Source: Onchocerca volvulus (taxonomy: Eukaryota > Nematoda > Chromadorea > Rhabditida > Onchocercidae). Taken from it: a stretch of DNA of 64,000 bases. The translations under genes and the position numbers were made by a program. The stretch spans positions 10,052,768 to 10,116,767 of the forward strand of contig HG738137.1 in assembly GCA_000499405.2 (NCBI GenBank). Direction: 5' to 3'. Shown here piece by piece: positions 1 to 9,822 of the stretch (positions within the stretch are counted from its first letter, which is position 1; the number at the start of each line of letters is the position of its first letter). Below the pieces are notes generated by a model. It did not search any database. It was not told where the DNA came from and saw only the letters and a program-made list of their open reading frames with translations.

Positions 1-77
1 TGAAATCTTTAAAAAATTGGTAAAGTTTTGAATATTCCAAAAAAAAAAAAAAAACAAAAGATTTAATATAAATGTAG

Positions 78-329
78 AATGGCAATCCTTCGGCGAGGAC
101 CAGCCTATCAGTGTTATTGAATGTCAGCGATTCACCACTTTTCTCGATATCATTATTATCAACTTCGGAAATGATTACGGTGTTGAATGGTCTTTGCTTA
201 AGCGGATTTATCTCCATCAGTATTATCGTCTTCATTTTTATCTATAAATTGATCAAACAAAACAAAAGTAGCGAGAGAAATGTCATTGTCATCTTCATGA
301 TTTTCTCTCATCTAAATGAAAATTTTTGA
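78..329 (+). CDS. possible last exon of an upstream membrane protein
   Basis: An open frame starts right after TAG at 75-77, which doubles as an acceptor (AATGTAG). It runs 83 codons to TGA and has no suitable ATG, so it would be an internal-to-terminal exon. It contains a hydrophobic segment of about 20 residues (LCLSGFISISIIVFIFIYKL) followed by a short basic tail, like a single-pass membrane anchor. AATAAA overlaps the end at 330-335. GC is somewhat higher than in the flank. I do not recognise it, and a chance frame is a real alternative. Confidence 0.3.
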   Translation, partial: NGNPSARTSLSVLLNVSDSPLFSISLLSTSEMITVLNGLCLSGFISISIIVFIFIYKLIKQNKSSERNVIVIFMIFSHLNENF

Positions 330-1194
330 AATAAATTGAAAATCAATCAATCTATCAGTATACTTTGTTGATTTTCAAATACTTCCATGATACTATAGAT
401 GTTATAGAACTTTCATAGAGTTATCGGCATCGAAAAATTTTGATAAATTTACAAATTATCATAAAACACTCATGAGTTACAGTTTGTACGAAACTTCCGC
501 GAAGTTATAAACTGTTACAAAACCTCTTGGAATTTTTTTAGCAATCTATTTTGACTAATTCAGTTATTGCTGTTGATTAATTGTAAAAAATGAAAGAAGA
601 AAAAATAGTTTAATGCATTGTTTCTTACACCTTAACATTTTAATTAGCTAGATTAAATTAAAATGGCTAATCAGACAATTCAACAATATAGATATTTCTT
701 CCAGAATGATTATCAAATAGTTTTTCCAGGAAGCGAGCATCTAAACATTCGCAAAATTTCAAAAACTGGATCGATGCTGCTAATTCGAGTGAACGATACT
801 GTCAACAATATATAGAACTATTTATTTTTATTTTATCTTTTTCATTTTTTTTTTCTCAAATTTTACTACATTTATTGTCGCATTATACAGATTCTTTACT
901 TTTCCTCTAAAATTTGGATGTAATGTAGAACAAATAAAATTGTTCTAAATTAAAAATTTCAATTTTTTGAAATAATGAAATTTTCTATTTAATTTTGAAC
1001 CAATTATATGCACGTGGAAATTTTTTTTTGTTCGAAATATTCTCAAAATTTTAATTCAAAGTAATATAAATTTTTTTCAAGAACTTTGAAAGTTTTGCAT
1101 TGAAATTTTAATGACAGTTACATTCAAAGCTTCTTTGAATATATTTTTATTTCAAATTGATAGAACTGTAAATTATCAATTAGTATGACTGTTA
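330..1194. other. AT-rich spacer with short inverted repeats
   Basis: No gene seen. It holds a 10-bp perfect palindrome at 468-477 and an imperfect hairpin at 476-518; the rest is AT-rich sequence. Confidence 0.6.
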
Positions 1195-1292
1195 GAATAC
1201 AAGGTTATGTCAAAATTTGAAAACAATCGGCGGAGAACTTCCGGAGATATATCATTTGTAACAAGTAGCATTTACATTTTTATTTATATAGA
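1195..1292 (-). repeat. second Helitron-type 5' end (partial copy)
   Basis: Closely resembles 2944-3042 in the same orientation: both read ATACAAGGTT, then TCAAAATTTG, CGG-GGAGAACTT, AGTAGCATTTACATTTTTAT or similar, and TATAGATT on the plus strand. It starts immediately beyond the CTAG end of the 1296-3042 element. No matching 3' end is visible to the left, so it is probably truncated. Confidence 0.55.
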
Positions 1293-1340
1293 TTACTAGC
1301 TGGCCGGGCCATGCTCCGCATGGCCGATCCAGCTATCTAT

Positions 1341-1379
1341 GGGGGGCCGACCACGCTTCGCGTGTCCGGCTCCAGCTAA
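1341..1379 (+). repeat. Helitron-type 3' end (hairpin plus CTAA)
   Basis: On the plus strand a hairpin (46-56 paired with 60-70 of this hundred, two mismatches, loop TTC) is followed five bases later by CTAA, then T. It faces away from the minus-strand hairpin at 1307-1325, so both strands carry a terminus here. Confidence 0.5.
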
Positions 1380-1475
1380 TCTATATAAATGGAAATGTTC
1401 GTTTGTTCAAAATCTTAAACCTCCGAAAGTTCTCATCTATTGCTTTGAAATTTTGACAGGACGTTGCATTGGGAT
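1380..1475 (+). repeat. third Helitron-type 5' end, plus strand
   Basis: TCTATATAAATGGAAATGTT begins exactly one base after the CTAA at 1376-1379. It continues with CCTCCGAAAGTTCTC and TTTGAAATTTTGACA, a diverged version of the two minus-strand 5' ends. Head-to-tail abutment of a Helitron 3' end and another 5' end is a known tandem arrangement. Confidence 0.5.
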
Positions 1476-3042
1476 ACATGCATATTTTACCGAGCTTACT
1501 GAGCTTTGCATACTAAAGGCCAAATCCATTTTGCAGAAAGTAAGCGTGGTTTATAGAATCTGTCTTCTTACTTTTATTTATCAGCCTGAATGTAACGTTG
1601 TGTCGAAATTTCAAATCAATGAGTTAACAATTGAAACGTTGTGTCGAAATGAACATTGAACATTTAAGACAAACAGACAATCCAAGACACGACCTAATAT
1701 TAGAAGTAATATCAGCCTAATATGAGAAGAGATAATTCACAAATTGCTTGACGGAAACATTTCATTATACACTATCATGATCCCGACATTTGTGCGACGC
1801 AGCCAAACTCCCCATAAATCAAAAAATAAATGAATTACACTTCTCATAAAGCAAAAAACAAACGCTCAAACTGCGGGCCTTCTTTATTTAAAAACACGCG
1901 CCTATTTGAATGCAACGCGGCATGAAAATTTCAAATCAACCGATGGAGAACTTGAAACGTTGCAAGAAGCAGCCGCAGTCAATGCAGAAAGAAAGCGTGG
2001 TGAATAAATCCGCTCATGAAGATGCGGAACGGAAAGAGTCAAAAAATTCATTATTATTTATTATTAATTATTATTATTTGTCATCATTTATCAGTATTAT
2101 TATTTATCATTATTTATTATTAATTATTATTTATTACGCAGCAGTAAAAAATCAATAATATCAATAAAACAAATCTAATGATAAATTTATAAAATAAAAA
2201 AGGAGAAAACGACTAAAAGAGAAAACTATAGAATAAAAAAGGAGAAAAGTAAAAAAAAACCGGGTCGGAGCATTAAACCGCTCCCGTTGAATTTCCTATG
2301 TAAAATGATAGATAAGGGCGCCATTATTGGCGTGCGATGTGATGCGCATTTATTGGCGCGCGAGGGTCATCTCATTGAACCTAGCTGAGGGTTAAATCAA
2401 TAATTATCTATTTTTATTATTTGCTAAGTTTTTTTCTTTTTTATTATTGTATATTATATTATATAATTTTCAATTTGATGATATTCATTTCAATTTTAAT
2501 AATATTTTCAACTAATTTGTAATTTTTATCTATTCCTTTAGGAAGTGTATTATTGATAGAACGAAAACCATCAATGACTGGAACGATGATAATGTAGATT
2601 CAAAATATCTTTCAAAAAAAGGTTCGTCCTTTTTTTAACTTTTTGTTGTGAATTTTTTTCTTTTTATTATTATCATTTTAATATTTCATCAAAATTTTTT
2701 TTTCGACTTTTAATTTCTTTTATTAATTGTTATTAGAGAAGTGGAGGAAGAAGGAGAATGAGAAGTGAGAGAAAAAAGGAGGGCTAGCTGTTGTTACTGT
2801 TAGAGAGATGCGCGGAAGAAGGAGAATGAGAGAAAAAAAGGAAGGCGGAGCCAATAAACTCCACCTCCTCACTCATTTCTGAATGTCAAGTACGTGACAC
2901 GTGAAAAAAAGTAATTAGGTGTATAAAAGATCACTCGCACACTGGAATACAAGGTTGTATCAAAATTTGGAAAAAATCGGTGGAGAACTTGAGGAGTTAT
3001 TAGAGTTCGAACAGGTAGCATTTACATTTTTATATATATAGA

Positions 3043-3751
3043 TTGTTTTCCCTATTATTAACTTTTCGCGTATTTTTAATCTTAAATTCTTTCCTTTTCT
3101 TGGATACAATTTCAAATATAGTAATTGGTTTGCTTGATTTATATCTTATTTTTTTCTTTCCATTTCTTCTCGGAATCCTTCTAATGAAAGAATGATTGAA
3201 TTAAATAATGTATAAAATAAGGAATTATTATTACTTTTCTTGAAGGAAACTAGTAAATATCCTGAAAACATACTTCTTTAATTTATTAATACACCCATAC
3301 TATTCTGATATTTCAATTATTTTTTATTTAATTTATGAGTAAATGTACTCATAAATGATTGGTGGGAATCTACAGGAAATGAAAGTAAAATTATGTAATA
3401 AATGCAATGATGATAATAATATATAAAAATGAATGAAAATTGATAGGATTGTAAATTATTAATTAATTACCCATAAAATGGTTCAAAATAATCTAAGAAA
3501 ACAAACGAAAATATTTTCCAACTAATTGCCAAACTTCCATCAATTTATTTTTTGGAAGAAAATAACTTATTATAGAAATGATTTTTACGAAAAAATTTTG
3601 TCTTCTGATTTTTTAATTTTTCAAAACCTCATTTATTATGTTAGACAACCATAAGTCTATATGGATATAATCATTTCACTAATTTCAACTTTAATCCACA
3701 TATGTATGCATATCTGTATATTGTGCAACTATTTTTTTTTTTTGCACTGAG

Positions 3752-3807
<56 letters not shown>

Positions 3808-4139
3808 ATAAAATGAAACTTTAGTTGTTTTGGATATCAAAATTGTGTGAAATAAAACAAATTTTCAAATATTTCACATATTTTGCAATCGCTTCATTTT
3901 TCTTGAATTCAGAAAGTTCGAAATTTCATGATTAAGAAGTGAATTTAAATAGATGCCCAAAAATTCCGAATTTTTTTAGCGTAAAGAAACCTTGAAATAA
4001 TTAGCATTCTATTTTGGAGGAAATTTGCAGTTATAATTTTTATAACAATTATTTCATTATCATTCATTTTGCACTAGTTTTTTGAACTTTTCTTCTCTGA
4101 TTCACTTTTTTTTTATCGTTCTTGTATTGTTCTCGATAC
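3043..4139. other. AT-rich spacer
   Basis: No gene supported. It contains the T-run/A-run palindrome at 3752-3805. Downstream of the SL1 copy on the minus strand a 40-codon frame (ATG 4067 to stop 3945) is present, hydrophobic at its start and unrecognised. Confidence 0.5.
3752..3805. repeat. T24-A30 homopolymer palindrome
   Basis: 24 T followed directly by 30 A, a perfect inverted repeat of at least 48 bp. Length may vary through slippage or assembly error. Confidence 0.9.
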
Positions 4140-4161
4140 CTCAAACTTGGGTAATTAAACC
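4140..4161 (-). other. perfect copy of nematode spliced leader SL1
   Basis: The minus strand reads all 22 bases of SL1 (GGTTTAATTACCC, then AAGTTTGAG), followed by GTATCG. A functional SL RNA gene would continue with GTAAAC and stem-loops around an AATTTTGG Sm site within about 80 nt. None of this is present, so it is not a standard SL RNA gene. It may be an SL pseudogene or the 5' end of a reverse-transcribed trans-spliced mRNA. Confidence 0.9.
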
Positions 4162-7100
4162 TTTATTATAAAATCTGATAACGCGATAAGACACATGACA
4201 ATAACAAATCAATCATTTCAGTTACAATTCTAGTAACGATATCGCAAACCAAATATGCTATAGACCAAATATAGTCCCATACATTCAAATAACCGACCTC
4301 ATGATAGCACATCCTTTGACAATGATCCTATGGTCAGGACTCTCCTCTTACTTATAGAGGGAGGATCCCGCCAGAATTTGATCTACAATAAGGAGCCATT
4401 TTTAGCGCATGAGAGCGCGTCTTTTTTGGGGCGTAACCTTGACTACAACAAAGAATAAAGTTACAAAGTCATTTGACCTATAAACAAGGAAATATATTCA
4501 CATCCAATAAGATTAACAAATCATTTGAAAATCAAGAATCACTACTCCTCGCGATTTCAGCGACAGCGTCATATGCAACTCATATGAGAGTTGTCTTTAC
4601 CATCAATCAAAACAGTCAACTTAATGTTATTCTGAAATCTATGATTATCTTGTAAGACTTGACTGATTTCATTTTTCTAATCTGATAGAAAGCCTCAGTA
4701 CTGAAATTTTCGGTAGAATTCATTTTAATGTCTAGCATGATATTTTAAGATAACATATTTTGACTGATTAAGTTTTAATAAACTCACTTTTGTTCGTTTA
4801 GTAGAATTGTCGGGCGATCTGCAATAAATGAAAATTTCACTCGCAAATGATAGAAAACTGACAATAAAAATGTACCCATTGGTATTCTAGAGCAAAATGA
4901 GATCTGCAGACGTGTCTTATCATCGGACGAATTACATGATAAAAGTTGTGGAGATTTATCACCACCGTTATCTGCCAAATCAACATCTTCCACACTTTAT
5001 CCTGCTAATGATAATGCTTCAACAAGCGTTCAAGTATCAGTAGCCACGCATCGAATCCAGCGTTTCATCAGTTTTTTTTTTCTTCCACTGATAGCCAGAA
5101 AGCAAAATGAGCTTTAATTGCTCCATTTTTGCTATTGTCTCTTCTGCTTCTTTTTCTTAGCATATTGAACGGCGAGAAGTCATCGTTAATGATGAAATTC
5201 AAATTAAAAAAACCTTAATTTAAATTATTCATGCAAAATTTGAAACGAAATAGTTTCTAATCCTTGTATCAGAACACTAAATATTTAATACTGGTATAAT
5301 TTAGTACAACTCGACCAATTTCAACGATACAACCAACTTCACAAATACTATGTCCATTCATGAGAAATTGTCGTCTCATCATCAAAGATGGTAAAATCAC
5401 TCCATTCATTTGACCTGCTTTTGTTTTGAAGACATATGAAAATTATTTTGTAACTGAAATTACATAAATAAAACTATCTTGTTTGTTTTTGATTCATATT
5501 ACTCTTTCACTAGTTCTAATCAGTACTCAAAAATTCTGTAAAGAAATCCAACAGAATTTTCCAAACCAGGAAATGCACAATGTATTTTTAAATGATCTTC
5601 TTGACGCTAAGTATGTTCGTATAAATACAGTCCATCAAGCGGCTTCTATCTAACTGTTTTTGTTGTTAAATAGAATAGCATAATCTGGTGACCAATGATA
5701 TTGTTCAAATCTCCATTTACACTAAAATTGGGAAATAAATTATCAAATCTTCATCATGATAAATTTCTTTTTCGTTTTGTTGATTTGTTTAGCAAAAAAA
5801 ATTTGCAAAATTTGCAATAATATAAAAAATCGAAGTTGCTTTTATTCATTTCGGAATCAATTCAACCTTTCTATGAAAAAAAAAACATATTAAAATAAAA
5901 AAATTAAACCTTCCAAATGGTATTTTTCTCCATCTTCTTTCATTCTCAATTATGAACTTAATCATGTAAATGAGTAATTTTAGAATACAATTAACATTTT
6001 CCATTTGAAAAATGTAATGACATCATCTGTTGCACTGCTCAACAACAATGCATCACATAATATGATTACACTTGAAATTTTCAATTAGCAAAATGTGAAA
6101 TGTGAAAGTTGAAAATGTCAAATTTAGCAAGTTACGATGACCTAGTTGCCAAATATATGTCTAATTTTTAAAATAATGATGAAGCTAATATCATCGTACA
6201 AATGTTTTTATCCCATACGGTATGATATTATAAGAAATTTAAACTAATATCAATGCAAATTTAAGAGATCTGAAGCTACTCTAATTTTATCACCACCGAA
6301 GATGAATCTAAAATTAATTTGATTAAAACAAGTCCAATCACATCATGTGTTTTGTGGTAGCACAATACGGCCAAAACTCTTATCATTTTGATATTTTTGA
6401 TTAAAGATGCCAAGAATTGGATAGCTAACAAGTGATTAAACTTAATTAGTTGACAGTTTCCTTTAGTACTAAATATCAACATATACATTATCGATGTTGT
6501 TATAGTGTAATTATTCCATTAATGTGGCAATTTTAAAACATTTTAATGTCACACATGACGTTTCAACATACAGATAAACATTGATGAATTTGTTAATTCA
6601 TTCTTAAAGAAATAACTGAATGCTGGCGATTGCTAAATAATTTATGACCATGCTAAAATTTGAAAATCGTTGGAAATTTGTCGGAAAGTGAACTATGCTC
6701 AAAGATCTATTTCAAATTCTCAATGTTATTTCTCTCGGCTCCGTTTATTTCGAATAATTTCAATCTTGACTGGCAATAATCGAGCAAATTTATCAATATT
6801 AGCTGTTTCAGATATGAACATTCCTGCTCCAAATGAGCGAAATGCAAGAAATTGAAGAGCGCCATTAGTGGATTTTATTTTGCTGGTTGGACATCTCTAA
6901 CATGGTGAATTTTATCATCCTTTCAATTCGAAATACATTACGGTAAGTTAAAACGAAAGCGGAACGAAATTCTGTGTTGAGAATAGAGGTAAAAGAGAGT
7001 CAAAAACTTTAACTAAAGCTGGTTTACAGATAAAATAAATTAACTTTTTCTCACTGAATAATAGTAAATTGAAGTAAACGATATGAATTTTTGAATTTAT

Positions 7101-8362
7101 TTCAAGTAATTATATTATTTAGGCTAAATTGAATGCCAATTTCGTGGCCGTTGCACAAAGAAATTATCCTCTAACTTGCATGTTTTATTGTTGCATGGAC
7201 TGAAATTGAGAATTTTTCAATAATTAAAGAAATTCCACTATGGATTGGTGAAAATCTGATAAAATCCATGAATAGATTAAATGCTAGGAGAATCTTGTTC
7301 CTTCAAACAAATATAATGCTTCACACTGCAATCGTCATATAATTTTCGTAGATTCATACAAGCGATATGAATCACATCAAGCGGATATTATGATCTCTCG
7401 AATCACATGCGAAAAATAAACAATTAATCACATTGTCCTAATTTTCGGATAAAAGCCAAAAATTCATCCAATAATTATTCGCCAAAATTTGATAGGACAA
7501 AAACTGTAGCCATGATTGTACAGCAAGCATTTCTTAAGTTAGACGAGAGAAATTTTTGCAGAATTTCTCCAAATTTATAAAATTTCCCATTATTATTTCA
7601 CATAAATTTGAAATGGCTTTTCTTCTTCCACTGAGTTTTAATTGTTTGAACATTTGATCAAAGGTAATTTTTTCTTTTTTCGTTCCACAAAAAAGCTCAT
7701 AGTAGCAATGATAACAGCAATTAATATTATCCATAAGTGGCGACAGAAATAATGAAATAATTAAAACAATATTTCTTTCCTTCTAATTTTCAACGTATAT
7801 ACAATCAATCAAATAATTAATTAATTGATTCAAACAGAAAAAAGATTAGAAAAAAGAGCATTGTTTTTGACACAAAAACTATCAATTTCAAAATTTCACA
7901 GCGGCAACACACAATGACATAGTTATTAATCGTAATCACGATAGTAGTAATAATAATAAAAATAATGATAATAATACAACTCAAAGCAATTAAGCTTTTT
8001 CCATGAGAAAAAAAATTATAAAGACAAAACTGAAATGTTAGAAAGAATAGAAAAGAAGAAAAAATTCGAGAAAAAAAAAATTTTTTGAGAAGACACAAGT
8101 AGATGAAGGCGATTTTCAGTAAGATATTATACAGAAAAAGATTAAAACAGATTTATATTTCAAATATATTTTTCAAATTCAAGCGGAAATATGCGAAAAT
8201 ATTCCCTTTTATCATGCTCCTATGTCATATGATAAATAATGGAAACCTAAATTATTTTATTTTATTCAAAATATGTAGTATAATCAGCATATATCAACTT
8301 TTATAATATTTGAAAATTATTATATAAATTCGAAACATTTTATGCATGCATTACCGACAAAA
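4162..8362. other. tensin 3' flank with coding-like blocks
   Basis: Less AT-rich than the introns. Plus-strand frames with a normal residue mix occur at 4223-4354, 4264-4458, 4561-4651 (ending in a good donor, gtaaga), 4854-5117, 5161-5223 (after TTTTTCTTAG), 5477-5665 and 7288-7419. Some join in phase, but stops intervene and I recognise none. They could be a diverged gene, a pseudogene, or chance frames in less biased DNA. From 7.5 to 8.36 kb I see only AT-rich sequence. Confidence 0.3.
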
Positions 8363-8368
8363 TTTATT
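8363..8368 (-). terminator. candidate poly(A) signal for tensin
   Basis: AATAAA on the minus strand, the first exact hexamer I see downstream of the stop. It would give a 3' UTR of about 450 nt. In DNA this AT-rich the match is weak evidence. Confidence 0.25.
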
Positions 8369-8813
8369 ATTACTTAAATTAGAATTTACTAAAATTATCT
8401 ATTCGATTTTCATATTTCAAAATTATCCAATCTTCATAAATTTTTTTGTCCATATAATAGTGGACAAGTAATACATATGGAAAAATTGAATAGATTTAGC
8501 AAATTCGAATATCAAGATTGAAAAAAATAAGAGAGACTAGAAGAAGGAGAAACGAAGAAAAAAACTAATCCAATGCAAACTTTTCACACCCAAGAAATGA
8601 TGGAATGCAACTAATGTCTTGGAGGAACATAAAATCAAACTTTTCTTTTCAGAAATATTCCTAAAAAATTTGCAATTTTTCACTTTGTAAAATATTATTA
8701 TATCGGAATTTAGCATCAATAATGAAACTGAATAGTTTCCAAACTTTCTTATAACTAAAGTAAAAAAAAAAAAAAAGAAGAAAGGAAATGTAGAAAATGA
8801 AAAGGAATTAATT

Positions 8814-9003
8814 TTATCTACGTCCCATCATAACTTTAGTAATGAAATTTACAACAGCTGTTGCAGGTTGTTCGGGTTCTAATTCGGCGAAAATATGGCA
8901 TGTATTATCTGTCCTCGAACCTATCTTTCGTGCGACAAAAGCAAATATTCGAGCGATTTTCACGTATTTTGGCGTGCTTCCTTCCAAGTACGAATTATCC
9001 CAC
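8814..9003 (-). CDS. tns-1: tensin exon 29 (end of PTB, stop codon)
   Basis: The acceptor is gatttacag. It encodes [20 protein letters not shown] then [20 protein letters not shown] then [17 protein letters not shown], ending GRR and TAA (8814-8816). It matches tensin [20 protein letters not shown] and DPDQPAAAIVNFVSKVM up to the normal C-terminus. Confidence 0.97.
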
Positions 9004-9775
9004 CTGTAAATCATTCAGATAATTGAAGAAAACATTGAACTGAAAGAAGAAATCAGCATTTCACACTAATTCGTCATTTTTTGACAGATTAAATCACATA
9101 ATTACCAATCGAAATGACTATTTGTCATCCGCAAGTCACATTAATTAATTAAATTATGAAAGGGAAACAATAATTTACCCTGTAAATTTCAATTCTAATT
9201 CAGAAGGAATTTAAATGGTTTCAACTTGCAATATACTAGGAGAAATCATTTATAAGTCAACTTAATTCCAAAAAGTGATACTGTAATATATTATAAATTT
9301 CATGCCTTCGATCGGAAGGATCTAAGCCGGCATATGTAACAGATTGCACAGGATAATGTCGCCTGAAGAAAAGTCGCCTTGTGTTATCTGTTATTGTGAC
9401 ACCTTGAGATGATACCTGCAATAATAAATCCAAATTAATAAGTAATAAATTCCAGGAAATCAATAATTTTCGAAAAACATTGTCATGAAAAAACAATAAT
9501 ATTCTATCTATGAGTTACTGAGTAATTATAATATGCCAATAAGATCAATTGTAGTCAATTACGAAAAACGCAACGATTTGTTTCATATATTTGACATATA
9601 ATGTCATTAAAAGAGAATCTATTAACATATTTAACAATCAAATTAAACTCGAAATGTTGATAAATAGAAAATATAACGGAGCAAACAACAGAAGATGTTT
9701 TGTTATATATTGAACAATGTGATATAATTTAAAAATTAGAAAAATAAAAAAAATCTCTTAACATTTTTTAGATTC

Positions 9776-9822
<47 letters not shown>

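Larger units (their letters stand above)
1296..3042 (-). mobile_element. candidate non-autonomous Helitron
   Basis: On the minus strand it starts TCTATATATATAAAAATG after an A (5' end at 3042). It ends with a hairpin (perfect 8-bp stem, 1307-1325) followed seven bases later by CTAG at 1296-1299, then T. TC start, CTRR end, subterminal hairpin and insertion between A and T are Helitron hallmarks. No replication-helicase frame is intact. Around 1907-2050 the plus strand has decayed coding-like fragments (LQEAAAVNAERKRGE, then SAHEDAERKESK in another frame). A purine-rich block near 2740-2850 contains a repeated GAAGAAGGAGAATGAGA unit. The plus-strand termini nested inside suggest a composite or secondary insertion. 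Confidence 0.5.

Noticed and set aside
1907..2158. Helitron replication-helicase gene
   Set aside because: Only short decayed fragments in shifting frames; no helicase or Rep motif visible.
4140..4161. Functional SL RNA gene
   Set aside because: No Sm site, no stem-loops and no 5S neighbour after the leader; kept only as an SL1 copy.
6670..6941. Plus-strand frame followed by HGEFYHPFNSKYIT and a good gtaagt donor
   Set aside because: Interrupted by two in-frame stops, and no acceptor restores it; left inside the unresolved 3' flank.
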